Shown: positions 27,094 through 35,460 of the stretch, in pieces
How the letters are laid out: each line of letters opens with the position of its first letter
How positions within the stretch are numbered: position 1 is the first letter of the stretch
Assembly: GCF_019429625.1 (NCBI RefSeq)
Contig: NZ_JAHXRW010000008.1
Span: 119,177-183,176, forward strand
Source: Celeribacter sp. PS-C1
GTDB taxonomy: Bacteria; Pseudomonadota; Alphaproteobacteria; Rhodobacterales; Rhodobacteraceae
Reading direction: 5' to 3'
DNA: 64,000 nt
Translations under genes and position numbers: made by a program
Notes under the pieces: generated by a model
Seen by the model: only the letters and a program-made list of their open reading frames with translations
What the model was told of the DNA's origin: nothing
Databases searched by the model: none

Positions 27094-28287
27094 CTACTCC
27101 GCCGCCAGCCCCTTGCCCAAAGGCCCCTGCCCGCTTGGCGTCTCTCCCTTGATCTCGAAACTCGCCCGCGTGCGCGGCAGCGCATGGGGATGCGCGCCCT
27201 GCAACCACGTCAGCAATTTCTCCCGCACTTCACAGCGCAATTCCCACAATCTCGGCGAGGTCCGTGCCGACATCAGGCCACGCAGTTCCACCACGTCCGA
27301 CGCGCTGTCCACGACTTGCAGGTTCACCACCTGCCCGTCCCAATAGTCGCTCTCTTGCACGAACTCCTTCACCTTCGCGCGGATGTCATCAATCGGCGCG
27401 GTGTAGTCGACGCGCCACATGACGGCGCCGATGACGTTGGTGCTGTCGCGGGTCCAGTTCTCGAACGGGTGCTCGATGAAATAGGTCAGCGGCACGACCA
27501 GACGCCGCCAATCCCAGATGCGGATGACGACATAGGTGGCGGTAATTTCTTCTATCCAGCCCCATTCACCCTCGACGATCACCACATCGTTGATGCGGAT
27601 CGGCTGGGTGAGGGCAATCTGGATGCCAGCGAAGACATTCGACAGCACGGGGCGCGCGGCAATACCCAGCACGAGACCCGCGACACCGGCGGAGGCGAAA
27701 AGCCCGGTACCGATCTCGCGCACGCCAGGGAAGGTCAAAAGGATGCCACCTGCGGTAAACATGAAGATAACGAAGAACATCACTTGGCGCAGCACTCGTA
27801 ACTGAGTCAGCGTCTTGCGCGCGGTGAGGTTTTCTTCGTCATCCGTCTGATAGCGCGTCATCGCGCGGGTGGTGAAATGGTTGGCGACGATGTAGCTGGC
27901 CCAGCCGAGCGTCAGGATCAGGATGATGCCCATGACATGACGGATATTGGCGAGCCAGGCGGAGGGCAGCGAGACGACGGGCAGAATGATCATCAAGGAC
28001 AGGAACACTGCCATGAGGCGCATCGGAATACTGGCCTGTCGCATGGTGACCCGCGCGATGTGGGACCGATCAGAAAAGGCGCGCCGGATGAGAGCGCGAA
28101 GGCCCCAATTGACAGCCAGCCCGAGTAGGACGGCACCAAAAACGACCGCCACATCCACGAAGAAGTAGTCGAGCCTTCTGACGAATACTTGGGCTTGGGC
28201 TAATAATTCCTGAAAGGTCAAAACTTGGGCTGGCCTCGCGATCCGGTCTTTGATTGCACATGCAGAATACAAGACCAAACGCAGCAA
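27094..28287 (-). CDS. Mechanosensitive ion channel, MscS family
   Basis: 397 residues. Four to five hydrophobic segments, then the MscS core: the pore helix GLFASAGVAGLVLGIAARP and VLSNVFAGIQIALTQPIRINDVVIV with the beta domain EGEWGWIEEITATYVVIRIWDWRRLVVP. It has no N-terminal signal peptide or extra domain. Opens under membrane tension to release solutes. The start could lie at another in-frame codon between 28260 and 28287. Confidence 0.93.
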   Translation of the reverse strand: MLRLVLYSACAIKDRIARPAQVLTFQELLAQAQVFVRRLDYFFVDVAVVFGAVLLGLAVNWGLRALIRRAFSDRSHIARVTMRQASIPMRLMAVFLSLMIILPVVSLPSAWLANIRHVMGIILILTLGWASYIVANHFTTRAMTRYQTDDEENLTARKTLTQLRVLRQVMFFVIFMFTAGGILLTFPGVREIGTGLFASAGVAGLVLGIAARPVLSNVFAGIQIALTQPIRINDVVIVEGEWGWIEEITATYVVIRIWDWRRLVVPLTYFIEHPFENWTRDSTNVIGAVMWRVDYTAPIDDIRAKVKEFVQESDYWDGQVVNLQVVDSASDVVELRGLMSARTSPRLWELRCEVREKLLTWLQGAHPHALPRTRASFEIKGETPSGQGPLGKGLAAE

Positions 28288-28345
28288 GATGCGCTCGGGT
28301 TCCCAAGGATATTCAGAAAATGTCAGAAGCCGTTCAGATCGCCGA

Positions 28346-28645
28346 TCAGTTTTCCCATTCCATCACGATATCATAGCCCATGGGGGTCGGCATTTCTTGC
28401 AGACAATCTGCCATGGAGCCCCAAATCTCACGAACCTTTGCCATGTTCTTATTCGACGCTTCTTCGCTGTCGAGAACCGCGACGATATAGCCGCTGTGGT
28501 CCGAATTCACGACATTCAGGAACCTTTGCATCCCATGAAGCGCCATGATCTGGCCCTTCATGCCATTGATCTTTTGCGTGGCGACGTCGCGCATTCCGGG
28601 TTTCAACTGATACGGGGTAACGCGTGCAAAACTGGCTTTTCCCAT
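28346..28645 (-). CDS. Small ABM/dimeric alpha-beta-barrel-like protein
   Basis: 99 residues from the ATG at 28645 (AGGAAAA upstream). The pattern ARVTPYQLKPG, then MKGQIMALHGMQRFLNVVNSD and SGYIVAVLDSEEASNKN, fits a ferredoxin-like dimeric barrel resembling antibiotic biosynthesis monooxygenase proteins, but catalytic detail is absent. It is separated from MscS by 58 bases. Role unknown. Confidence 0.65.
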   Translation of the reverse strand: MGKASFARVTPYQLKPGMRDVATQKINGMKGQIMALHGMQRFLNVVNSDHSGYIVAVLDSEEASNKNMAKVREIWGSMADCLQEMPTPMGYDIVMEWEN

Positions 28646-28740
28646 TGGTTTTCCTCCCCAAAACCTGTGGCGGGCGCGCTTCGGCATATCTTGGCAGGCT
28701 TTGTGCTTCACGCGCACTGAGTCTGTAATTATAGCGAAAC

Positions 28741-28761
28741 CGCGCCGGGAGTCCCGACGCG
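28741..28761 (-). terminator. Probable terminator of the ABM-rhodanese pair
   Basis: Minus strand CGCGTCGGG-ACT-CCCGGCGCG (one T-G pair) followed by GTTTC. The T-run is weak. Confidence 0.5.
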
Positions 28762-28817
28762 GCGCAGCAATGAAAGGCGATCAGGCGGGGTACTGCCGAT
28801 ACGCCGTTTTGCGAGAT

Positions 28818-29417
28818 TTACTCCCCGGTGACGCTCAACCCCAGCATCCGCCAGACCTGCATGCCACCGCGGTAATAGTAGATTTTCTCCGCCGGAAAAC
28901 CCGCTTCGATCATGCGCCGGGCCGCCGTCGGAGATTGGCCGCACCACGGCCCATTGCAATAGAGCGCGACGGTTTTGATCTGATCGCCCTCGCAGATGAA
29001 GCCCTCGAAATCCGGCTCACAGCCCAGCTCGCCAAGACGATCAGCGGCCTCCGTATAGGGCATATGCACCGCACCGGGGATGGCGCCGCCGTCGAAATCC
29101 GGTTTAACGCGGCTGTCGAGCACCATCGCGTCCGGGTCCTGAAGCATCGCAATGAGTTCCAGCTCGCCGATGGTGGTCACGCCTTCCGCCGGGCTCATCG
29201 GCTGGATACAGAAACTCGGACAGGGGCGCGAGGTCTGGGCCCATTCCCCCGAGACCATGTTGTCGTTGTCCTGAATGCGGGAAATCTCCACCGGCCCCGA
29301 AGGCGTCTCCACCGTCACGGACATCATGTCAGGGGTGATCCCCACCGGTTCGGCCCAAGCACCGCCCGCGAGCATGAGCAACGCCGCAAGAGGCCCAGCT
29401 GCCAAAATCCTATGCAT
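28818..29417 (-). CDS. Exported rhodanese-like protein
   Basis: 199 residues from the ATG that overlaps the previous stop (TGATG). Signal peptide MHRILAAGPLAALLMLAGGAWA. A rhodanese domain spans roughly 85-195: LELIAMLQDPDAMVLDSRVKP, GGAIPGAVHMPY, and active-site loop YCNGPWCGQSPTAARRM with the catalytic cysteine, ending in YYYRGGMQVWRMLGL. Likely periplasmic sulfur transfer or binding. The tight coupling to a putative ABM gene suggests a shared small pathway, but nothing more can be said. Confidence 0.88.
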   Translation of the reverse strand: MHRILAAGPLAALLMLAGGAWAEPVGITPDMMSVTVETPSGPVEISRIQDNDNMVSGEWAQTSRPCPSFCIQPMSPAEGVTTIGELELIAMLQDPDAMVLDSRVKPDFDGGAIPGAVHMPYTEAADRLGELGCEPDFEGFICEGDQIKTVALYCNGPWCGQSPTAARRMIEAGFPAEKIYYYRGGMQVWRMLGLSVTGE

Positions 29418-29734
29418 CAATAAATTCCCTCCACTTCATACATGACGGGTTCGAACGACTTGCACATGCCATTGATCTCCCGATTGCGTTTGCGCATCTC
29501 ATCCGAGCGCAGCATCGCCTGGTAATCTTCCCGTTTCTGCCATTGCGAATAATTGGCGATCCGGGTTTGCGCGTCGTTGATATGCAACGCCGCCGCGATA
29601 AAGCCCGGCTGTTTCGAGATCACCTCATCGAAGGCGGACTGAAGCGCCTCCATGAGGTCCTGCGCCACGCCGGGCGTGGTCTCGAAGGTCGTCAGAACGG
29701 TTTGACAGGTCTTGTCCTTGGAAATGGTCGGCAT
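29417..29734 (-). CDS. Antibiotic biosynthesis monooxygenase-like (ABM) protein
   Basis: 105 residues. ABM-type ferredoxin fold: VLTTFETTPGVAQDLMEALQSA, EVISKQPGFIAAALHINDA, RIANYSQWQKREDYQAML. Preceded by GGAGGAGA. First gene of the pair with the exported rhodanese protein, by 1-base overlap. The ABM family includes heme and quinone-modifying enzymes; substrate unknown. Confidence 0.85.
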   Translation of the reverse strand: MPTISKDKTCQTVLTTFETTPGVAQDLMEALQSAFDEVISKQPGFIAAALHINDAQTRIANYSQWQKREDYQAMLRSDEMRKRNREINGMCKSFEPVMYEVEGIY

Positions 29735-30436
29735 CGTCTCCTCCCTCAGATGCGTCTGGCCGAATATGGGCCTGATCCGAGCATAGCATGAATGTATCTC
29801 ATTTTAGCCAGAGGTGATTTTGCGACTTACTCGCGTGGTGACTGAGTCTTTTGTATTCCGCATCACGATCTGATCTGCGTGAACCAGTGGTGTTCGGCTT
29901 TTCTTCGAAGCCTATGCGTGATCCCAAGCTAGGACTCCGGACATTTTCCGAAGGCAAGCGCGACATGTTATTTCCATTATAATTTCAGCATATTAACCAT
30001 CAAAAATCGCTGACAGACAGAGAGAGCATTTAGCCAAATCTCTAGCAACATCCTAAAGGCCTAAAAATCGGCCCCGCACCATCTCCAGAATGGCCCCATT
30101 CGCCCCCTAAAAGCGCGTCGCCAAAGGGCCTGTCATGCGCTTGCTGTGTGCCGAATCCAGATGGAATGCAGTGATCGCAACTCCCGGCCTGACCGACGCC
30201 TGGCTCCTCGTGAACCGGGCAATCGCGGGGCACAAATTGATTGATCAACTGTAGCAGGGATGCCGAGATGGCCGAAAAGTTTTGGGAACTGAGGGAACGG
30301 ATTACGTCAAGATCTGCAAAGAAACAGGTTGATCGATCAAATTCTCGAGCATCGGCCCATTTTAAGGCCCCGTAAACTTTCTTTGACTAGTGATCAACGA
30401 GAGTTCGCTGAACGATCCCTCATATGGAAAGGCAAC
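29735..30436. other. 700-base interval without a convincing gene
   Basis: A+T-richer than its surroundings. Contains the promoter of the ABM gene at its left end and two TTGAT[T/C]GATCAA palindromes at its right. Short open frames (for example 30042-30248 minus, 30135-30254 plus, 30268-30375 plus) lack ribosome sites and resemble no family. Could hold a decayed gene. Confidence 0.55.
30237..30340. repeat. Pair of 12-bp palindromes TTGAT[T/C]GATCAA
   Basis: TTGATTGATCAA at 30237-30248 and the perfect TTGATCGATCAA at 30329-30340, 92 bases start to start, upstream of the PilJ-N gene. The FNR consensus needs four bases between half-sites (TTGAT-N4-ATCAA) and here there are two. Possible operators or chance. 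Confidence 0.45.
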
Positions 30437-31330
30437 ATGCTTCGTATTTTCCTTCTCCTTTTCCTCGTCTCATCGGGAACTGGGCTGACGATTTCCGCCC
30501 CACTCCACGCCGGTGAGACGCCAATGTCCTCTTCTGAGCTTCAGGTGCGCATTGATGTCGCAGGCCGCCAGCGGATGTTGAGCCAGCGCATGGTGCGCAC
30601 GGCCTGTAATGCGCAGCTGGATGTCAACCGAGAGCGAAACATCACGTTGTTGTTAACCTCGAAATTCCTGTTCGACAGTACGCTCAAAGAACTCAGAAAC
30701 GGCGGCGGACCCGAAAAGTTCCAACCGGAAACCGACCCCAAAACTCTGGCGATTATTTCCGAAATCGAAGAGATTTGGGATGTCTTTAAAGGGCGTATCA
30801 CCGAAGCCAAGAAGGGCAATTTGGAAAGATATTCGGATTTCTCCGCACTGTCTGAGATGTCCATGCATCTTTTGAAGACATCAAATGCTTTGGTCGAAAA
30901 CCTTGACGACCGCTACAGCGCTCTCGCGAGCCAAAACAATCCCGACCTTGGCCGAATGATCAACATTTCCGGGCGACAAAGGATGTTGATTCAAAAGGCG
31001 GGCAAAGAGGCCTGTCTGGCGCAGCTGGCCGACACCCATCACGAGATGGCTCCGCATCTCGAGCAATTGCAAAAGACCATCACAATGTTCGAGAAGTCCG
31101 CCTTTGGCCTGGCCTTCTCATCCCGCGAGCTCGGCCTGCCAGCTCCTCCCACTGTGGAAATCGAAACCGAAAATTTCAATCATTGGCAGGAATGGAGCAA
31201 TCTTGTCCCGCTTTTCGAAAGCCTGAACACTGAGAAACTCAGCGAACTCGAATTGCATGAACTTTCGAACAGCGTGGAATTTTTTCTGAATGCGCTCGAC
31301 AGGACGGTTCAAGAATATGCCCGGCTTTAG
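30437..31330 (+). CDS. Exported protein with two PilJ N-terminal-type sensor domains
   Basis: 297 residues from the ATG at 30437 (GGAAAGG upstream). Signal peptide MLRIFLLLFLVSSGTGLTISAP, then two copies of the PilJ_N motif: RIDVAGRQRMLSQRMVRTAC (about 36-55) and MINISGRQRMLIQKAGKEAC (about 174-193). The family is best known as the periplasmic sensor of PilJ and nitrate/nitrite sensors, but here no histidine kinase, methyl-accepting or GGDEF output follows and no second membrane helix is evident. It is likely a free periplasmic ligand-binding protein, perhaps partnering another receptor. Confidence 0.83.
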   Translation: MLRIFLLLFLVSSGTGLTISAPLHAGETPMSSSELQVRIDVAGRQRMLSQRMVRTACNAQLDVNRERNITLLLTSKFLFDSTLKELRNGGGPEKFQPETDPKTLAIISEIEEIWDVFKGRITEAKKGNLERYSDFSALSEMSMHLLKTSNALVENLDDRYSALASQNNPDLGRMINISGRQRMLIQKAGKEACLAQLADTHHEMAPHLEQLQKTITMFEKSAFGLAFSSRELGLPAPPTVEIETENFNHWQEWSNLVPLFESLNTEKLSELELHELSNSVEFFLNALDRTVQEYARL

Positions 31331-31423
31331 CGCCTCGAGGCTTGGTTTTGTCTTTCGTCCGCGCCGATCATAGCCGACAATTTTACTATGGCATAACGCC
31401 ACCTTTCCCCCTACCTTCGGCGC

Positions 31424-31924
31424 ATGACGAAAGACAGCCCCTCCCCCATCCGCCCGACGGATGATGACGCACGAGGCTTAGCGCGTGGCCTGATCCAGCA
31501 GGCCCGCATCGCCGCGCTTGCCGTGCTTGATCCCGAAAGCGGTGCCCCGCATGTGACGCGTGTGGCCTTCGGGCTTGGCGCCAAAGGCCAATGGCTCACT
31601 CTGGTCTCCGACCTCGCCTTTCACACGCGCGCTTTACGTGCGACGCCCCAGGTCGGTCTATTGCTGGGAGAAGCGCCGACAAAGGGTGACCCTCTGGCTT
31701 TCCCCCGGCTGTCGGCTCAAGCGACACCGGACTTCATTTCTAGAAACAGCCCCGAACATGCCGCACATCGCGCTGCTTGGCTGGAGCATCACCCGAAATC
31801 GGCACTTTACGTCGATTTCGCGGATTTTTCTTTCGTCACCTTCACGCCCATCAGCGCCGATCTGAACGGCGGCTTCGGAAAAGCATACCGTTTGCGGGCG
31901 CAGGACATGCAGTTGGACTCATAA
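31424..31924 (+). CDS. HugZ-like pyridoxamine 5'-phosphate oxidase-fold protein
   Basis: 166 residues, split-barrel flavin/heme-binding fold: RIAALAVLDPESGAPHVTRVAF, GQWLTLVSDLAFHTRALRATP, GDPLAFPRLSAQ, and DFSFVTFTPISADLNGGFGKA near the end, which matches HugZ-family heme-handling proteins. Compared with HugZ it lacks a longer C-terminal helix bundle. A FMN-dependent or heme-binding role is likely. Confidence 0.85.
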   Translation: MTKDSPSPIRPTDDDARGLARGLIQQARIAALAVLDPESGAPHVTRVAFGLGAKGQWLTLVSDLAFHTRALRATPQVGLLLGEAPTKGDPLAFPRLSAQATPDFISRNSPEHAAHRAAWLEHHPKSALYVDFADFSFVTFTPISADLNGGFGKAYRLRAQDMQLDS

Positions 31925-31926
31925 AA

Positions 31927-31948
31927 CCGGGCTGCAAAGGCAGCCCGG
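31927..31948. terminator. Bidirectional intrinsic terminator
   Basis: CCGGGCTGC-AAAG-GCAGCCCGG lies between two convergent genes; the plus side continues CTTCGCATTTCTCTTTTT and the minus side TTTTATGAG. Confidence 0.75.
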
Positions 31949-31975
31949 CTTCGCATTTCTCTTTTTATCGCCAAA

Positions 31976-34264
31976 TCAGATCGGACGGTCCATCCGCGCG
32001 ATGAGGTTCACCGTGCCCTTGACCGCCTCACCGAACGTCAACAAAACCTGATCCTTGTTCGAACCATAGTTGACCGTCACATAGGGCGTCGCGAAAACAG
32101 TGCCGCCTCCGGCGTTCGTCAAAGCATTGCGGAACACGATGCTCTCCACCACTCGCGCCCAACCGCCAAACGGCAGATAACCGGACGGGGCCAGCACCCA
32201 TGAGGTCGACGCCGTATTTTGGCTGAACTCCAAAGACACCGGATTGATAGTATTTTGGCTGACCCCATTGAAGCTGTTGCCTTCAAAGGTGACATTCCGC
32301 GACGAGTTGAACTCGAGGTCCGCATAGGTCGTATCGACCCGCTCCACCCGATCGATAAAGCCGTTCAAGGATTTGAACGTATTGTTCTGAACGGCCAGCC
32401 CCTGAATAAAGTGACCCGGACCATAGGGTTTGATCACGATCCAGGAGAAAGAACTCGCACTGTCATTCACGGTGAAAATATTGCCCGTGATGGTCAGTCC
32501 CCCAAAGGAATATTCAGACGAAAAATCCGGGGCCACATCATGCTCGTTCGTGATCTCAATAAACGAGTTGTCGATGTAGTTGCCGGTCACCACGGATTTC
32601 ATATTGGGGTATGTAAAGACCAAACCGGCCATGCGCGTGCTATCGGTAAAATCGTCGCCCTGGAACCAGTGGTTGCCCACAAACATATGCCCGTTGCCGT
32701 AAACAATCCCCGTATGCCCAAAGCGCTGAAAACGGTTGTCCCGGATCTTGCAGTCGTTCGAATTGATGTTGAACGCGATCGACTGACGGTCTTCGGCCCG
32801 AAGCGGCTGCTCATTGGACACAAACGTACAGCGATCGATGTGCAAATCCTGACACCCGCCACCGATCGAGGTCACGCCACGATTGAGAGGGGACTTGATA
32901 TGACAATCGCGCAGGTGGAAGTTGTTCCCGCCCATGGCCAACATGATGCCCGACGCCCGACCATTGCAAAGCAATTCCACATCGAAAAACTCGAACTGAG
33001 AAAGCTTCGACAGGCCGGAGAAATCGAACACATATTTGAAGCGGGTGAAGGTATAGGTCTGCGTCGTATTCGGCCCAAACAAAGGATGGTTCAGCGTCAA
33101 TGTCTGGTTGCCGACGTTGACCGACTCGACATAAACCTCGCGCCCGACCCCAGTGCCAGTGACCAAGCTGCCGACCTGAATATTCGCGATATTGGCGACA
33201 TTGCTCAGCGTGCGCGCGTTGGCCGCGCTATAGCTCGCTTGGGACGTCACCTCCTCGGTATCCCAATCGCTTGAGCTCTGCACATTGATCTGGCCGTTGC
33301 GGATCACACGGCGCACTTCCAGCGTGCTGGCACCCGTGATCTCAGCCACATCCAGCGGTGCCGACAGTTCAATACGACGCCCACGCATGTCGAGGCTGTC
33401 GTGATCCGTGTAATAGAACATCGCCTGTAACGCGCGTTTCAGGCCTTCGGTCTCATCGCCGAAGGCATCGATATAGGCGTTCAGATGAAAGCTGTGACGC
33501 AGGATCAGACGCGCCGATGCAGGCATGGTCACAGTGCCGTCGAAGACCGCCTCTTCTGTGAAGGCCACCGTGTTGGCAAGGTGATACACCCCTTCCGGCA
33601 CAAGGATTTTCCGCCCTTCCGCCGCAGTATTAGCCGCGTTGAACGCATCCGTATTGTCAGTGATGCCATCGCCGACAGCCCCGTAATCACGCACGTCGAT
33701 CATGCCGGAGCTGTCGCTCAGGAACCATTCGGAGACATCCTCAATCACGAGATCATCAATCCGCACGGTCCCGCCGTTGGCGCCCGTTAGATCAAGCCCG
33801 AAATGGCCGTAAACCGGCTCAAGCCCCCATGGCATGTCCACGCCGCCACGATCACCCGAGCCCACAATGGCCGTCACCTCGACCACCTCACCGTAGGAGG
33901 TCAAGTCCACCGAAGCGCCGGTCTCGGCCAGCCCCGCGACATGCGAGAATGACGCATTGCCCGCCCAACCCGCGATCCGCACAGAGGGAAGGTTGCCCGA
34001 AATGGCTTTCACCCGCGCCTTGATCTGAAGATACATCCCCGGTTGCAAAGGCGTCTCGCCCATGTATCGCAACATGGTCAGCGTATCGTTTTTGACCAAC
34101 TCAAGACAGCCGCCAAAATCAGCATCCGCGGGTACAAATGCCGCGTTGACCGCGCCATCATAGGTCGCCGACCCCGGTGTTCCATCTTCGCTGGACCAAA
34201 CGCCCAGCCCGTCTTCGAACGCCGGTGGCATCAGCACCAGCCCATCAGTAATGGCCTTGTTCAT
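31976..34264 (-). CDS. Large right-handed beta-helix protein (pectate lyase/GH28-related)
   Basis: 762 residues from the ATG at 34264. An N-terminal jelly-roll-like region (about 1-195, carbohydrate-module style with GGCLELVKNDTL and GMYLQIKARV) is followed by the Pectate_lyase_3 hallmark MIDVRDYGAVGDGITDNTDAF at about 218-238, then many beta-helix coils with repeated GN.F/NNTF turns. No signal peptide is visible. Such proteins are polysaccharide depolymerases, epimerases or phage tailspikes. It stands alone beside no glycan cluster, so a role in cell-surface or extracellular polysaccharide handling is inferred only. Confidence 0.82.
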   Translation of the reverse strand: MNKAITDGLVLMPPAFEDGLGVWSSEDGTPGSATYDGAVNAAFVPADADFGGCLELVKNDTLTMLRYMGETPLQPGMYLQIKARVKAISGNLPSVRIAGWAGNASFSHVAGLAETGASVDLTSYGEVVEVTAIVGSGDRGGVDMPWGLEPVYGHFGLDLTGANGGTVRIDDLVIEDVSEWFLSDSSGMIDVRDYGAVGDGITDNTDAFNAANTAAEGRKILVPEGVYHLANTVAFTEEAVFDGTVTMPASARLILRHSFHLNAYIDAFGDETEGLKRALQAMFYYTDHDSLDMRGRRIELSAPLDVAEITGASTLEVRRVIRNGQINVQSSSDWDTEEVTSQASYSAANARTLSNVANIANIQVGSLVTGTGVGREVYVESVNVGNQTLTLNHPLFGPNTTQTYTFTRFKYVFDFSGLSKLSQFEFFDVELLCNGRASGIMLAMGGNNFHLRDCHIKSPLNRGVTSIGGGCQDLHIDRCTFVSNEQPLRAEDRQSIAFNINSNDCKIRDNRFQRFGHTGIVYGNGHMFVGNHWFQGDDFTDSTRMAGLVFTYPNMKSVVTGNYIDNSFIEITNEHDVAPDFSSEYSFGGLTITGNIFTVNDSASSFSWIVIKPYGPGHFIQGLAVQNNTFKSLNGFIDRVERVDTTYADLEFNSSRNVTFEGNSFNGVSQNTINPVSLEFSQNTASTSWVLAPSGYLPFGGWARVVESIVFRNALTNAGGGTVFATPYVTVNYGSNKDQVLLTFGEAVKGTVNLIARMDRPI

Positions 34265-34529
34265 CCGAACCCCTTTCAATCCTTCAATTCCATGCGCACC
34301 GATCTGCACGACGGATCTCGGCCCTGGACGAGGCCGTCCGGGCAAAGTCGAAATCTCTCGTCATGGAAACTCGGGACGCATGAGCCCCGAGATGGGCACA
34401 GGTCTACAGGAGCAAGTTAACCCGCCGCTTAAACCTCCGAACGCCGCTCTGCGCCCGAACGCAACAGCCTCATTCTTGTCATTGGCCTGTCACGGACCTT
34501 GGCCTACATTTGAATGGAAAGAGGCCCGC

Positions 34530-35414
34530 ATGAGCTATTCTATCCAGTCTAAAGACCGCGACATGACCCAAGCATTCCGCCGCATCTCGCAAGACCGTTT
34601 GGGGCGCGCGATTAAGTCATGCGAAGCGGACACGCTGGAGGCACGGATGACCGCCGTCCATGACATTCGCAAACGTCTCAAGGAAATACGCGGTCTCCTG
34701 CGCCTCGTGGGTCCGGATTTCGATGGATACAAACAGATGGATCGGCGCTTGCGCGACATCGGGCGCCAACTGTCCGACCTGCGCGACATCAAAGTCCGCT
34801 GCGACACTCTGGGCCAACTGTCCAACTATGTCGCCTTATCGGACGATCACATCACGCTCTACCTCAACCACTTGGCCCAGACGCGCGACACGGCTTATGG
34901 CAACGCGGGCGATCCTCTGAGCAACGTGGCGCAGGAATTGAACAAGATGCTCAAATCCAGCGCGGACTGGCACCTGCGGCACAAAGGGCGCAAGGCGCTC
35001 TTCCCCGGTCTCTCCGCCACTTACAAAGCCGCATATGACACAATGGAACGGGCCCGCGAAACCCGAGAGCCAGAAGATTTCCACACCTGGCGCAAACATG
35101 TGAAATATCACTTCTTCCATGCTCGCCTGCTTGCCCCGATCTGGCCGGACGCGATGGAGGCACAAGTCAAGGCCGCCGAAAGTCTCGGCGAACTTTTGGG
35201 AAAGCATCACGACCTGATCGTTCTGAGCCATGAGGCGCGGTCTGCGGGCCTAAACGAAGCCGCGGTTAAGACACTGGAAGCTGGATTAAAAGCGCAGATC
35301 GCCACCCATGAAAAACAGGCCTTTCTCGATGGCGCGCGCCTTTTCGCGGATACGCCGGAGGCGCTGACGCATCGCTGGTCGGTCTGGTATCGGCTGTGGC
35401 GTCACGCCAAATAA
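34530..35414 (+). CDS. CHAD domain protein
   Basis: 294 residues from the ATG at 34530. Conserved histidine-rich helical repeats: DMTQAFRRISQDRLGRAI, AVHDIRKRLKEIRGLLRLV, RDIGRQLSDLRDIKV, then FHTWRKHVKYHFFHARLL and LGELLGKHHDLIVLS. CHAD domains bind polyphosphate and localise to polyP granules. No ppk or triphosphatase fusion is present. Single gene; convergent to lysK across a shared terminator. Confidence 0.92.
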   Translation: MSYSIQSKDRDMTQAFRRISQDRLGRAIKSCEADTLEARMTAVHDIRKRLKEIRGLLRLVGPDFDGYKQMDRRLRDIGRQLSDLRDIKVRCDTLGQLSNYVALSDDHITLYLNHLAQTRDTAYGNAGDPLSNVAQELNKMLKSSADWHLRHKGRKALFPGLSATYKAAYDTMERARETREPEDFHTWRKHVKYHFFHARLLAPIWPDAMEAQVKAAESLGELLGKHHDLIVLSHEARSAGLNEAAVKTLEAGLKAQIATHEKQAFLDGARLFADTPEALTHRWSVWYRLWRHAK

Positions 35415-35438
35415 AAAGGGCCGCCGAAGCAGCCCTTT
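35415..35438. terminator. Terminator between CHAD gene and lysK
   Basis: AAAGGGC / GCCCTTT around a loop, flanked by A-run and T-run so that both strands terminate here. Confidence 0.75.
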
Positions 35439-35460
35439 GAAAACACGTTCGAAATAAGAC

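Noticed and set aside
30329..30340. FNR box
   Set aside because: Half-sites are two bases apart, not four.
30042..30375. Three short open frames before the PilJ-N gene
   Set aside because: No ribosome sites, no similarity; treated as non-coding.
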